A stretch of DNA of 9,666 nt from assembly GCA_002394465.1 (NCBI GenBank), contig DGTU01000059.1, forward strand, positions 1 through 9,666, given 5' to 3'. Position numbers and translations under genes: made by a program. How positions within the stretch are numbered: the stretch's first letter is position 1; the number at the start of each line of letters is the position of its first letter. Origin of the DNA: Treponema sp. UBA4328. GTDB lineage: Bacteria > Spirochaetota > Spirochaetia > Treponematales > Treponemataceae. Positions 1-5,959 of this stretch are shown here, piece after piece. The notes beneath the pieces were generated by a model. The model searched no databases, was not told the DNA's origin, and was given only the letters and a program-made list of their open reading frames with translations.

Positions 1-250
1 AATCCCTGTGTTCCTTGTCATCAAAGAGGGCAACGCGGACTGCTCCCATGTAGTTTTTTTCGAGCTTTGCAGAATGTCCTGCGATAATGTCTTCGTCCTT
101 GATTAAAAGTCCGTCATCTATGATTGCGTTGATTTTATACTGCTGTGCGACGAGTTTTGCCCTGAAACTTTTACCGGTTCCGCTCGGACCATAGAATGCG
201 AATACTGAAAGTTTTTTGCTTTTGACACCGAAAAGTTCAAGGAATTCCAT
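1..250 (-). CDS. P-loop ATPase, N-terminal part (cut by window edge)
   Basis: The 83 visible codons start at the ATG at 250 and run off the window start. Residues 21-28 are a clear Walker A motif (GPSGTGKS), preceded by a hydrophobic strand (VFAFY), so this is a nucleotide-binding P-loop protein, presumably cytosolic. A second notable stretch is NAIIDDGLLI at about 41-50, just where a nucleotide-dependent acidic strand would follow; its role is unknown. I do not recognise the family and the sensor and Walker B parts lie outside the window. The gene starts 3 nt after the stop of the pseudouridine synthase gene, so the two form an operon. No strong Shine-Dalgarno is visible, which suggests coupled translation. 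The start fits: the Walker A lies about 20 residues in, as is common for compact P-loop proteins. Confidence 0.8.
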   Translation of the reverse strand, partial: MEFLELFGVKSKKLSVFAFYGPSGTGKSFRAKLVAQQYKINAIIDDGLLIKDEDIIAGHSAKLEKNYMGAVRVALFDDKEHRD

Positions 251-253
251 ATT

Positions 254-1231
254 TTAAATGATAAGGCCGCCATCCCAATTTATCAATGCGACTGAAAGAA
301 ATTCTTTAAAATCTTCGCCGGGCGGGCATGTAATTTCGTGAGGCAGGCCGAGGGGATTGTCCCCGGGTAGAATGAGCCTTACGGCATGGAGGAAAAACCT
401 TCCGTCTCTGAGCGGGATTGCTGAATATGCGGTGTCACCTGCAAGGGGATATCCGTGAAGGGAAGACTGGCTCCTTATCTGATGGGTACGTCCGGTCATG
501 ATCGTAAACTGTACGAGGGTAATGTCTGTTCCATTGTATTTGCCGTGGGCGAGGGGAAGGGCTCTTGTTAGGGCTGTTTTGCCTTCGGTTCCGGCTTTTA
601 CTGTCCTGAAAGCCTTTGAGTCTTCCTCATTTTTCATTATGCAGTCAGTCCATTCCTCCGGCGAAAGCATATTTCCGGTTACGGGAGCAACGTATATTTT
701 GCGGATTATGTGTTTTTTGATTGCTTCGGAAAAATACCGGGCTCCTTCAAGGCTCTGTGAAAAGGCAATGAGGCCTGTCGTCTTCCTGTCCAGGCGGTGC
801 ATCGGACCCGGCGTAAATGAAAGTGAATGAGGATGCTTCTGAGAAAGGTAATCTGCCTTTACAACTTCATCGAGGGAAAGCTGTCCTTTCGAGGCTTTCT
901 GAACGGGAATGTCATACGGTTTGTTGAGGATGAGTATGTGTTCATTCTTAAAAACCGTGATTTCTGAAAGGTTTATTTTACCTGCATTTACGTCAGAAAT
1001 ATTTTCAGCGGGGGTTCCTGTGAGAAAATCAGCAACTGAAAGTACGTCTCCTTCCTTAACGCGGATTTCTGCCTTTGTCTTTCTGCCGTTGAGCTTTATC
1101 AGCCCTGAACGTATTGATTTATAGAGGGAAGAAAGTCCCTGCGTGCTTAAGAATTTTCTGGCAATTTTATCAAGACGCCTTCCGTCATCGTCTTTTCCGG
1201 CTGTAAAGTCAATGAAATCCATGAAAACCAT
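254..1231 (-). CDS. RluA/RluC-family RNA pseudouridine synthase
   Basis: This cytosolic enzyme converts specific uridines in RNA, usually 23S rRNA for this family, to pseudouridine. At 325 residues it has the normal length. An S4 RNA-binding domain occupies about residues 18-66 (RLDKIARKFL, then LIKLNGRKT and the VKEGD turn). The catalytic domain begins near 92. The signature HRLDRKTTGL at 145-154 holds the catalytic Asp148, GRTHQIR is at 247-253 and HGYPLAGDTAY at 259-269. The S4-plus-catalytic layout resembles RluC/RluD, but the target site cannot be read from the sequence, so no symbol is given. Two starts are possible, at 1231 and 1222. A TATAAT overlapping the first ATG would favour the second (leaderless) one. 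It is cotranscribed with the P-loop gene downstream and divergent from the Rnf-like operon. Confidence 0.93.
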   Translation of the reverse strand: MVFMDFIDFTAGKDDDGRRLDKIARKFLSTQGLSSLYKSIRSGLIKLNGRKTKAEIRVKEGDVLSVADFLTGTPAENISDVNAGKINLSEITVFKNEHILILNKPYDIPVQKASKGQLSLDEVVKADYLSQKHPHSLSFTPGPMHRLDRKTTGLIAFSQSLEGARYFSEAIKKHIIRKIYVAPVTGNMLSPEEWTDCIMKNEEDSKAFRTVKAGTEGKTALTRALPLAHGKYNGTDITLVQFTIMTGRTHQIRSQSSLHGYPLAGDTAYSAIPLRDGRFFLHAVRLILPGDNPLGLPHEITCPPGEDFKEFLSVALINWDGGLII

Positions 1232-1258
1232 TATACATATTTTTTCACTAGAATAAAA
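1230..1258 (-). promoter_or_regulatory. Possible promoter of the pseudouridine synthase gene
   Basis: On the minus strand a perfect TATAAT (1235 to 1230) overlaps the first possible ATG (1231). A start of transcription about 7 nt downstream would fall at about 1223, next to the second in-frame ATG (1222), giving a leaderless or nearly leaderless mRNA. The -35 region (TTTTAT at 1258-1253, 17-bp spacer) is poor. The region is AT-rich, so the match may be chance. Confidence 0.3.
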
Positions 1259-1277
1259 CGCAAAATATCAATATAAT
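1249..1277 (+). promoter_or_regulatory. Possible promoter of the Rnf-like operon
   Basis: A perfect -10 box TATAAT lies at 1272-1277. With a 17-bp spacer the -35 position is TAGAAT (1249-1254), which matches TTGACA at three of six positions. Transcription would start near 1284, two bases before the ATG at 1286. This fits the absence of any Shine-Dalgarno before that ATG. It is the only sizeable gap upstream of the plus-strand genes, so a promoter is expected here. Confidence 0.4.
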
Positions 1278-1285
1278 TAATTATC

Positions 1286-1768
1286 ATGACGGAAGTTATT
1301 GCACAGGTAAAATTGTTTTTTTCTAATCAGATAGTCCTTTCCTGTCTTTTCAGCTGGTTTTGCTGTCAGGTAATTAAGACCCTCATCAATCTCTTTACAA
1401 GCAGGATTACGAGTGCAAGAGATTTTTTTGACCTCCTTCTGTTCAGGACCGGAAGCATGCCTTCATCGCATTCTTCACTGGTTGCTGCCCTTACAACTAC
1501 AGTGCTTTTTATGAGGGGACTCAATGACGAACTTACCCTTGTTTCCCTCTGTTTTTATCTCGTTACAATCCGTGATGCAGTCGGCGTAAGGCGTGCAAGC
1601 GGAGAGCAGGCCGTCAAGATCAATGAAATGGGCGAGCTGCTTAAACGTAACGGCATCGACTGAGAATTTAAAAAAATTAAAGAAGTGCAGGGACATACAC
1701 CTTTTGAAGTATTCATCGGAAGCCTTATCGGAGTCTTCTTTGGTGTCCTGTTTGCGGTGATACACTGA
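1286..1768 (+). pseudogene. DUF212 (divergent PAP2-like) membrane protein, broken by an in-frame TGA
   Basis: The first 125 codons match the DUF212 family, small membrane proteins distantly related to PAP2 phosphatases and of uncertain function. SMPSSHSS (57-64) is the family's acid-phosphatase-like motif, and RDAVGVRRASGEQA (96-109) is its second signature, followed by the NEMGELLKRNG helix (113-123). A TGA at 1661-1663 interrupts the frame at codon 126. Downstream the same frame continues for 34 codons with the typical family ending: a GHTPFEV motif and a last hydrophobic helix, then TGA at 1766-1768. The total of 159 sense codons is the usual length. The second TGA overlaps the ATG of the next gene (TGATG), the arrangement expected of an intact coupled gene. 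So this is a recent nonsense mutation, a sequence error or a read-through case. If the stop is real, the product is 125 residues and lacks its last membrane segment. Confidence 0.8.
1661..1663 (+). other. In-frame TGA within the DUF212 frame
   Basis: Codon 126 of the frame that starts at 1286. The frame on both sides is collinear with the family without any shift, so one base substitution restores the gene. A run of seven A follows at 1670-1676, but no frameshift is needed. No GC-rich hairpin follows the TGA, so selenocysteine insertion is not supported. Confidence 0.85.
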
Positions 1769-3159
1769 TGCACGTTAAAAACCGTCTTCTCATCTGTTTT
1801 GCCGTCTGCTTTTTTTCTCTCGTGCTTTTTGTCCTTTTCAGGACGGTACCGATGAGCAGGCTGTGGAGCGGCTGCCAGATTCTCTATGTTTCAAGCGAAG
1901 AACTTTCAACCAGGGATATTATTGCGCTTCTCGATAAATACGGACTTCACGATGTCGTCTACAGTGAAAACCAGCGCATTCCCGTTTTTTCTGACATAAG
2001 CCCGGTTCAGGCACAGGATTCACTCTCGTATATTTTTGCAAGAAATGCTTTTTTTTCTGATGAAACGGGACAGTTTTCTGTTTTTTATATTCCCGGTGAT
2101 GACATTTCATCCCTTCAGAAAGCCGTTGCTGAACTTGCATCCTTTTCGCGCACCAGGGCCGGAACTGACAGTTCAAGAACCTTCCCCTGGGCTGCTCCGG
2201 TAATCTGCCTTGTTTCTGCACTCATCTGTATTTTTATTTCCCGCGAAAACAGAAAAATGCTTGCTGCTGCCTGCGCTTTTCCGCTGCTGCTTGCATTTAC
2301 CAAACCGATGTTCACCCTTGCCTGCTGCGTATGCCTGTGCATTGCAGGTTTTACGCTCCTGGCAGGAATCTACAGAAGGCGGGGCTTTGTTTCATTTTCA
2401 TTAAAGTCAGTTTACATATGTGCGCTTGTTTTCCTTCCGGCAGTTCTTCTTTTTATAACCTCTGCCGTCAATGCATTTTTTTACCTGCTTGCAGTCTCTT
2501 CTTCCGTATGCCTTGTTTACTGCGTGCAGTACATCAGCAGCCTGCTTCTTTCAAGAAAAACTTCGTTTGACTTCGTTTACATCCGCTCTGCAAAAATGAT
2601 TCCGCTCATCGGCCGGAAGGGAATTAACGTATTTGCCGCAGCAGCAGTTTCAGTCATCCTTATTCTTTTGACTTCGCTCGCAGGTTCTGCACTTTCAGCT
2701 GCTGCAGATACTTCTGACAGACCGGCACTTCCGTCTCCGGTTTCTTCTGCTGAAGTCCTTCCTGATTTTGAAGCCTTTAACCAGTGGGCCTGGAATACGC
2801 TCACTTTCCCGTACAGAAAACTTGATGAAAAGAGAACTCCTGTCTCAGACGGAACGACAGTTTCCATAACGGAATATACCGAAAAAAACGGCACGATTTC
2901 TGCTGAAAAAAAAGATGTTTTTGTTTATAATTCAAATTTCAGGAAAACCGTTGAGAATATGATTGAAGATCTTGATTATCCGGCTCTTGAAAAACTCATG
3001 CTCCGTCAGGGCAAAAATACTAAATACGGATATACCAGGGAAACAGGAAGTGCCTATGAAAAGTACGGCAGCTTTATTGTCATACTTCTTGCTTTGATTC
3101 CGGTTTCCCTTGCAGCATATTACATTTTGGGAAGAAGAAGATATGGTCTTGGCATCTGA
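1768..3159 (+). CDS. Unrecognised polytopic membrane protein with two extracytoplasmic domains
   Basis: I do not recognise a family. The 463-residue protein has about eight hydrophobic segments: 7-25, 141-158, 164-179, 181-201, 215-234, 236-260, 285-311 and 435-455. Between the first and second lies a soluble domain of about 115 residues with alternating helix and strand character (LSTRDIIALLDKYGL, then a strand ending FSVFYIPG). A second soluble domain of about 120 residues (312-434) is rich in charged residues and precedes the last helix. By topology both domains are probably on the periplasmic side. Its ATG overlaps the stop of the DUF212 frame (TGATG), and its 3' end overlaps rnfC by 17 bp, so it belongs to the Rnf-like operon. 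It could be an accessory or assembly factor of the complex; that rests on position alone. No catalytic motif or cofactor-binding cysteine pattern was seen. Confidence 0.85.
   Translation: MHVKNRLLICFAVCFFSLVLFVLFRTVPMSRLWSGCQILYVSSEELSTRDIIALLDKYGLHDVVYSENQRIPVFSDISPVQAQDSLSYIFARNAFFSDETGQFSVFYIPGDDISSLQKAVAELASFSRTRAGTDSSRTFPWAAPVICLVSALICIFISRENRKMLAAACAFPLLLAFTKPMFTLACCVCLCIAGFTLLAGIYRRRGFVSFSLKSVYICALVFLPAVLLFITSAVNAFFYLLAVSSSVCLVYCVQYISSLLLSRKTSFDFVYIRSAKMIPLIGRKGINVFAAAAVSVILILLTSLAGSALSAAADTSDRPALPSPVSSAEVLPDFEAFNQWAWNTLTFPYRKLDEKRTPVSDGTTVSITEYTEKNGTISAEKKDVFVYNSNFRKTVENMIEDLDYPALEKLMLRQGKNTKYGYTRETGSAYEKYGSFIVILLALIPVSLAAYYILGRRRYGLGI
3129..3140 (+). promoter_or_regulatory. Purine-rich ribosome binding site deciding the rnfC start
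   Basis: GGGAAGAAGAAG ends 2 nt before the ATG at 3143, inside the preceding gene. It supports the ATG over the in-frame TTG at 3110, which has no such site. It is a weaker site than the GGAGG boxes in front of the later genes. Confidence 0.45.
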
Positions 3160-4432
3160 ATTTGAGTCTGTTGATAAAGGACAGTTCAATTACTATGTAA
3201 ACAGTTTTCTCCCTGCGTTCGTGCAGATTCCTTTTGAAGAAGGGGATGAACTCCTCGTTTCTGCCGGCGATTCTGTTTCTGAAGGCCAGCTCATCATTAA
3301 AGGAAAAAAATATACAAGTCATGCACCGCTTCCGGGAACCGTCACTGAAATAGTTGAATTTGAAAAAGATGACGGCCTTCACAGGGCACTTAAAATAAAG
3401 CTCAGCGGAGAATTTAAGTTCACCGGAAAAAAACTTACTCCTGCTGCATGGAAAAACCTCGACAACGGAACCATATGCTACATCCTTTCACAGAAAGGCG
3501 TAATTAACACCTTTGCAGAAACGGCTGACCTCGGAAACCAGATAAAGGAAGTTTCTAAGGACAAAAGACGCGTTCTGGTCGTAAGGCTTTTTGATGAAGA
3601 TCCGAGCAGGCTTTCTGACACATTCATTGCTTCAAAAAAGCTTGATCAGATTCTTGAAGGTGCAGCAGTAATTTCCAAAGCCATGGATTCTTCTGCTACA
3701 GTTTTTGCTTACGATAAGAATGCGCAGTTCCCGTTTGAAGAGAAAATTCACGAAAGTCCGTTCGGAAAAGATGCAGTCTGTACAGGAATCGATACTTCCA
3801 GATATCCTGACGGCTTCAGGCATGACCTTGTAAAGGCCGTCAGGCAGCAGAATAATGATTCACGCTTTACAGAGCTTGGAACGAGGGATCTTTTTGCAGA
3901 CGTTCAGGCCGTACTTGCAGCCTATGAAGCAGTCGTACTCAACAAGCCTGTAATTACGCGTTATGTTCATGTTACAGGGGACTGCCTTAATGCCGCTGCA
4001 ATAATGTCAGTCAGGCACGGCGTTTCCTTCAGGAACATAGCAGAGCAGTGCGGCGGATTCAAGCGTAAGGTTGATAAAATAGTAATAAACGGAATGGTAA
4101 CCGGCTTTTCAGAAACGGACATTGACCTTCCGCTTGCAAAGGACGTCAAGTCAATAGAATTCGTTCCGGTATCCCGGATTTCAAAACGCTATACTGAGCC
4201 GTGCATCAGATGCGGAAACTGCCGCTATGTCTGTCCGGTCGGAATCTATCCTGACATGCTTTATAAGGCATATTTCTTCCGTACCAGGGACTGGGTTAAC
4301 GATGAAGAAGTTAACTCAATGTCGGTTCTCTGTACTGACTGCCAGCTCTGCAATACTGTATGTCCTTCAAGGCTGCCTGTTTCCCAGACTGTTTCGCTTT
4401 TGAGGGATATCTGTGAAGGAGGAGACAAATGA
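3143..4432 (+). CDS. rnfC: RnfC-like electron transfer complex subunit
   Basis: RnfC is the peripheral subunit of the Rnf complex, which normally takes electrons from or delivers them to NADH through FMN and two [4Fe-4S] clusters at the membrane surface. In this 429-residue protein the N-terminal barrel-sandwich region (about 28-90) contains the SHAPLPGTVTEI motif. A Rossmann-like part follows, with YPDG at 221-224 (YPQG in relatives), and an SLBB-like part (YVHVTGDC, then HGVSFRNIAEQCGG). Two CxxCxxCxxxCP motifs use Cys354/357/360/364 and Cys397/400/403/407, so both clusters should be present. The glycine-rich FMN/NADH loop (GLGGATFPT in relatives) is absent: the region around 113-124 reads ILSQKGVINTFA, and the NGAECEP motif is replaced by RLFDEDP (148-154). 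NADH use is therefore doubtful. The gene overlaps rnfD by 4 bp (ATGA). Confidence 0.93.
   Translation: MVLASEFESVDKGQFNYYVNSFLPAFVQIPFEEGDELLVSAGDSVSEGQLIIKGKKYTSHAPLPGTVTEIVEFEKDDGLHRALKIKLSGEFKFTGKKLTPAAWKNLDNGTICYILSQKGVINTFAETADLGNQIKEVSKDKRRVLVVRLFDEDPSRLSDTFIASKKLDQILEGAAVISKAMDSSATVFAYDKNAQFPFEEKIHESPFGKDAVCTGIDTSRYPDGFRHDLVKAVRQQNNDSRFTELGTRDLFADVQAVLAAYEAVVLNKPVITRYVHVTGDCLNAAAIMSVRHGVSFRNIAEQCGGFKRKVDKIVINGMVTGFSETDIDLPLAKDVKSIEFVPVSRISKRYTEPCIRCGNCRYVCPVGIYPDMLYKAYFFRTRDWVNDEEVNSMSVLCTDCQLCNTVCPSRLPVSQTVSLLRDICEGGDK
4416..4422 (+). promoter_or_regulatory. Shine-Dalgarno of rnfD inside rnfC
   Basis: AAGGAGG lies 6 nt before the ATG at 4429 and within the last codons of rnfC, where it helps encode the C-terminal EGGDK. 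With the ATGA overlap it predicts coupled translation of the two subunits. Confidence 0.7.
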
Positions 4433-5511
4433 ACAGAATAAGGACAAACCTTTATGACTATGTTTCAATAAAACCCTTCATATACCTTGAACCTTCAATT
4501 CACAGTATGGCTGTTGCAAGGCTCTGCGTACTTCTGCCATATCTTGCACTCCTTATGATTACAAAAAGCTGGGCCTCGCTCGGGATAATCCTTTCCTGCG
4601 TACTTGCCGGTCTTTGCTGTGAAGGAATGGACATGTTCTATTCCCGCAAGACACCGTTCAAGTGGATTAACTGTATCTGCTGCGGAATAATTACGGGAAT
4701 GCTTCTGCCATCAACCTTTTCTCCTTTTGCGGCCTTTTTTATTACGGCTGCCTGCGCGCTTCTCCTTCGTTACATTCTCGGAGGCTTTGCCGATTCGTGG
4801 GTAAACACTTCAGCCCTCAGCGTATGTGTCTGCTGGATAATCGGAATGAAAAACTTCCCGGATTTTGCGCTCACTGCTGACATCTTACAGTCAAGGAATC
4901 CGTCACTTGCACTCATCCAGAACGGAACTTTTCCCGTGCTTGACGTTGATTCAGGAATGACGGCTTCACTGAACAATTCACTTTTTTCAATGTTCAACGT
5001 TACGGTTCCTGAAGGATATGTTTCGCTTCTCCTTGACAGCCAGTCAGTTATTCCTGCCTTCAGGTTTAACCTGCTGACGATGTTCGTTTCGATAATCCTT
5101 ATTTCGTTTAATTTCATCAAGTCTCTGATTCCGGCAGTATTCATTCTTGTGTACAGCCTGCTCGTAAGGTTTCTTTCTCCGCTCCTGTGTCCTCAGCTCA
5201 ACGGAAGCGGCGACATCATACTTGCCCTTATGACGAGCGGAACCCTGTTCTCTGCCGTATTCCTCCTCCAGTGGGTTGGTACGATGCCTGTCACAAAGGG
5301 CGGAAAAGCCGTTTACGGAATAACTGCAGGCTGCATGGCCTTCTTTATGATGGGAATGGGAACTTCTCCTGCAGGTTTTGTCTTTATGGTTCTCATCGTA
5401 AACGTTCTGTCCCTTGTAATTCAGACAGTTGAAACTAAGAAGGTTAAAAAGAATATCAGTCAGAAAATAATGAAAACCGTACAGGAAGTAAGGGAGGGTA
5501 GAAATGCATAG
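4429..5511 (+). CDS. rnfD: RnfD-like membrane subunit with a flavinylation-like motif
   Basis: RnfD (NqrB homologue) is a polytopic membrane subunit that carries a covalently bound FMN on a threonine facing the periplasm and takes part in ion translocation. The 360-residue protein has about ten hydrophobic segments in two halves, starting near 29, and the usual cytoplasmic N-terminus ending in the LEPSIHS stretch. The flavin attachment motif of the family is SGAT-like; here residues 172-180 read DVDSGMTAS, which makes Thr178 the candidate acceptor with Met in place of the usual Ala. The loop that holds it lies between helices, as expected. The C-terminal part contains a conserved-looking LNGSGDIILALMTSGTLF (257-274). 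The gene overlaps rnfC by 4 bp and the next gene by 8 bp. Known family role; actual flavin loading is not shown by the sequence. Confidence 0.92.
   Translation: MNRIRTNLYDYVSIKPFIYLEPSIHSMAVARLCVLLPYLALLMITKSWASLGIILSCVLAGLCCEGMDMFYSRKTPFKWINCICCGIITGMLLPSTFSPFAAFFITAACALLLRYILGGFADSWVNTSALSVCVCWIIGMKNFPDFALTADILQSRNPSLALIQNGTFPVLDVDSGMTASLNNSLFSMFNVTVPEGYVSLLLDSQSVIPAFRFNLLTMFVSIILISFNFIKSLIPAVFILVYSLLVRFLSPLLCPQLNGSGDIILALMTSGTLFSAVFLLQWVGTMPVTKGGKAVYGITAGCMAFFMMGMGTSPAGFVFMVLIVNVLSLVIQTVETKKVKKNISQKIMKTVQEVREGRNA
5491..5498 (+). promoter_or_regulatory. Shine-Dalgarno of the RnfG-position gene inside rnfD
   Basis: AGGGAGGG precedes the ATG at 5504 by 5 nt. It encodes part of the RnfD C-terminus (REGRNA). 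The ATG itself lies 8 bp inside rnfD (ATGCATAG). Confidence 0.65.
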
Positions 5512-5959
5512 CGACAGTAAGTTTTTCTTAAAGACAAGCGGAATCCTCCTTGGTATTTTCATCGTCATGAGTGCAATCCTTATCGGACTTATATATGCTT
5601 CACGCAGCTCATGGCAGGACGGACTCAAAGAAAACACACAGAGAAAACTGACCGAAGTTCTCGGCCGTGAAATCTCACTCGGAGAATATGTTCCGGTCAA
5701 ATCTTCAATTACGCTCAGTTCGGCCTGCTGGAAAATCTCAAATTCTTCGCAGTACGCACTTGTCCTCCGCATTCAGAATATTACCGGATCTGCTCCGGCT
5801 GTCTTTATCTATAAGGAAGATGCTCCTCATGCAGATTTTGTAAGCTGTCTTCTGGACAACGGCAAGGCAGAGCCTTTTTTTGACAGAAAATCTTCAGCAT
5901 ATACGATAAATTACTGGGAAAATAAAATTCCGGATTTTTTTGCAGGGGAGGAAAAATAA
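5504..5959 (+). CDS. Short RnfG-position protein without the flavinylation motif
   Basis: The gene lies between rnfD and rnfE, the place of rnfG, whose product carries a covalent FMN on a periplasmic FMN-binding domain. The 151-residue protein has one N-terminal membrane helix (about 9-32) and an extracytoplasmic domain, as RnfG does. The stretch WQDGLKENTQRKLTEVLG at 37-54 resembles the linker after the RnfG anchor. RnfG proteins are usually about 180-210 residues and end with a SGATxTS motif. Here the protein stops earlier, at a GEEK end, and no SGAT-like sequence exists anywhere in it. It is therefore either an RnfG shortened to its core, without flavin, or an unrelated protein that took its place. 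Position and topology are seen; identity as RnfG is inference. The strong ribosome site and clean gene borders argue against decay. Confidence 0.75.
   Translation: MHSDSKFFLKTSGILLGIFIVMSAILIGLIYASRSSWQDGLKENTQRKLTEVLGREISLGEYVPVKSSITLSSACWKISNSSQYALVLRIQNITGSAPAVFIYKEDAPHADFVSCLLDNGKAEPFFDRKSSAYTINYWENKIPDFFAGEEK
5944..5951 (+). promoter_or_regulatory. Shine-Dalgarno of rnfE inside the preceding gene
   Basis: AGGGGAGG ends 8 nt before the ATG at 5960. The preceding gene's TAA (5957-5959) touches this ATG with no gap, so ribosomes can re-start directly. The site encodes part of the AGEEK C-terminus. Confidence 0.65.

Noticed and set aside
498..1124. Plus-strand open frames of 110 and 71 codons
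   Set aside because: They are antisense to the well-supported pseudouridine synthase gene and show no protein features.
1661..1663. TGA read as Trp (changed genetic code)
   Set aside because: Several other genes here, such as rnfC and the GH57 homologue, end with TGA at the expected place, and tryptophan is coded by TGG throughout.
1661..1703. Selenocysteine at the DUF212 TGA
   Set aside because: The sequence after the TGA is AT-rich with no stable hairpin of the bacterial SECIS type, and no Cys is expected at this position of the family.
2881..2920. Long A runs as a phase-variable tract
   Set aside because: Runs of seven to eight A are common across this window in Lys codons, and the gene shows no sign of being a surface antigen.
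3110..3142. TTG start for rnfC 11 codons upstream
   Set aside because: It lies deep in the preceding gene, has no ribosome site and adds residues not expected in RnfC; the ATG at 3143 has a purine-rich site in front.
5044..5772. A 242-codon open frame on the minus strand
   Set aside because: It lies opposite rnfD and the RnfG-position gene, has a low-complexity charged composition typical of an antisense shadow, and has no ribosome site or recognisable motif.
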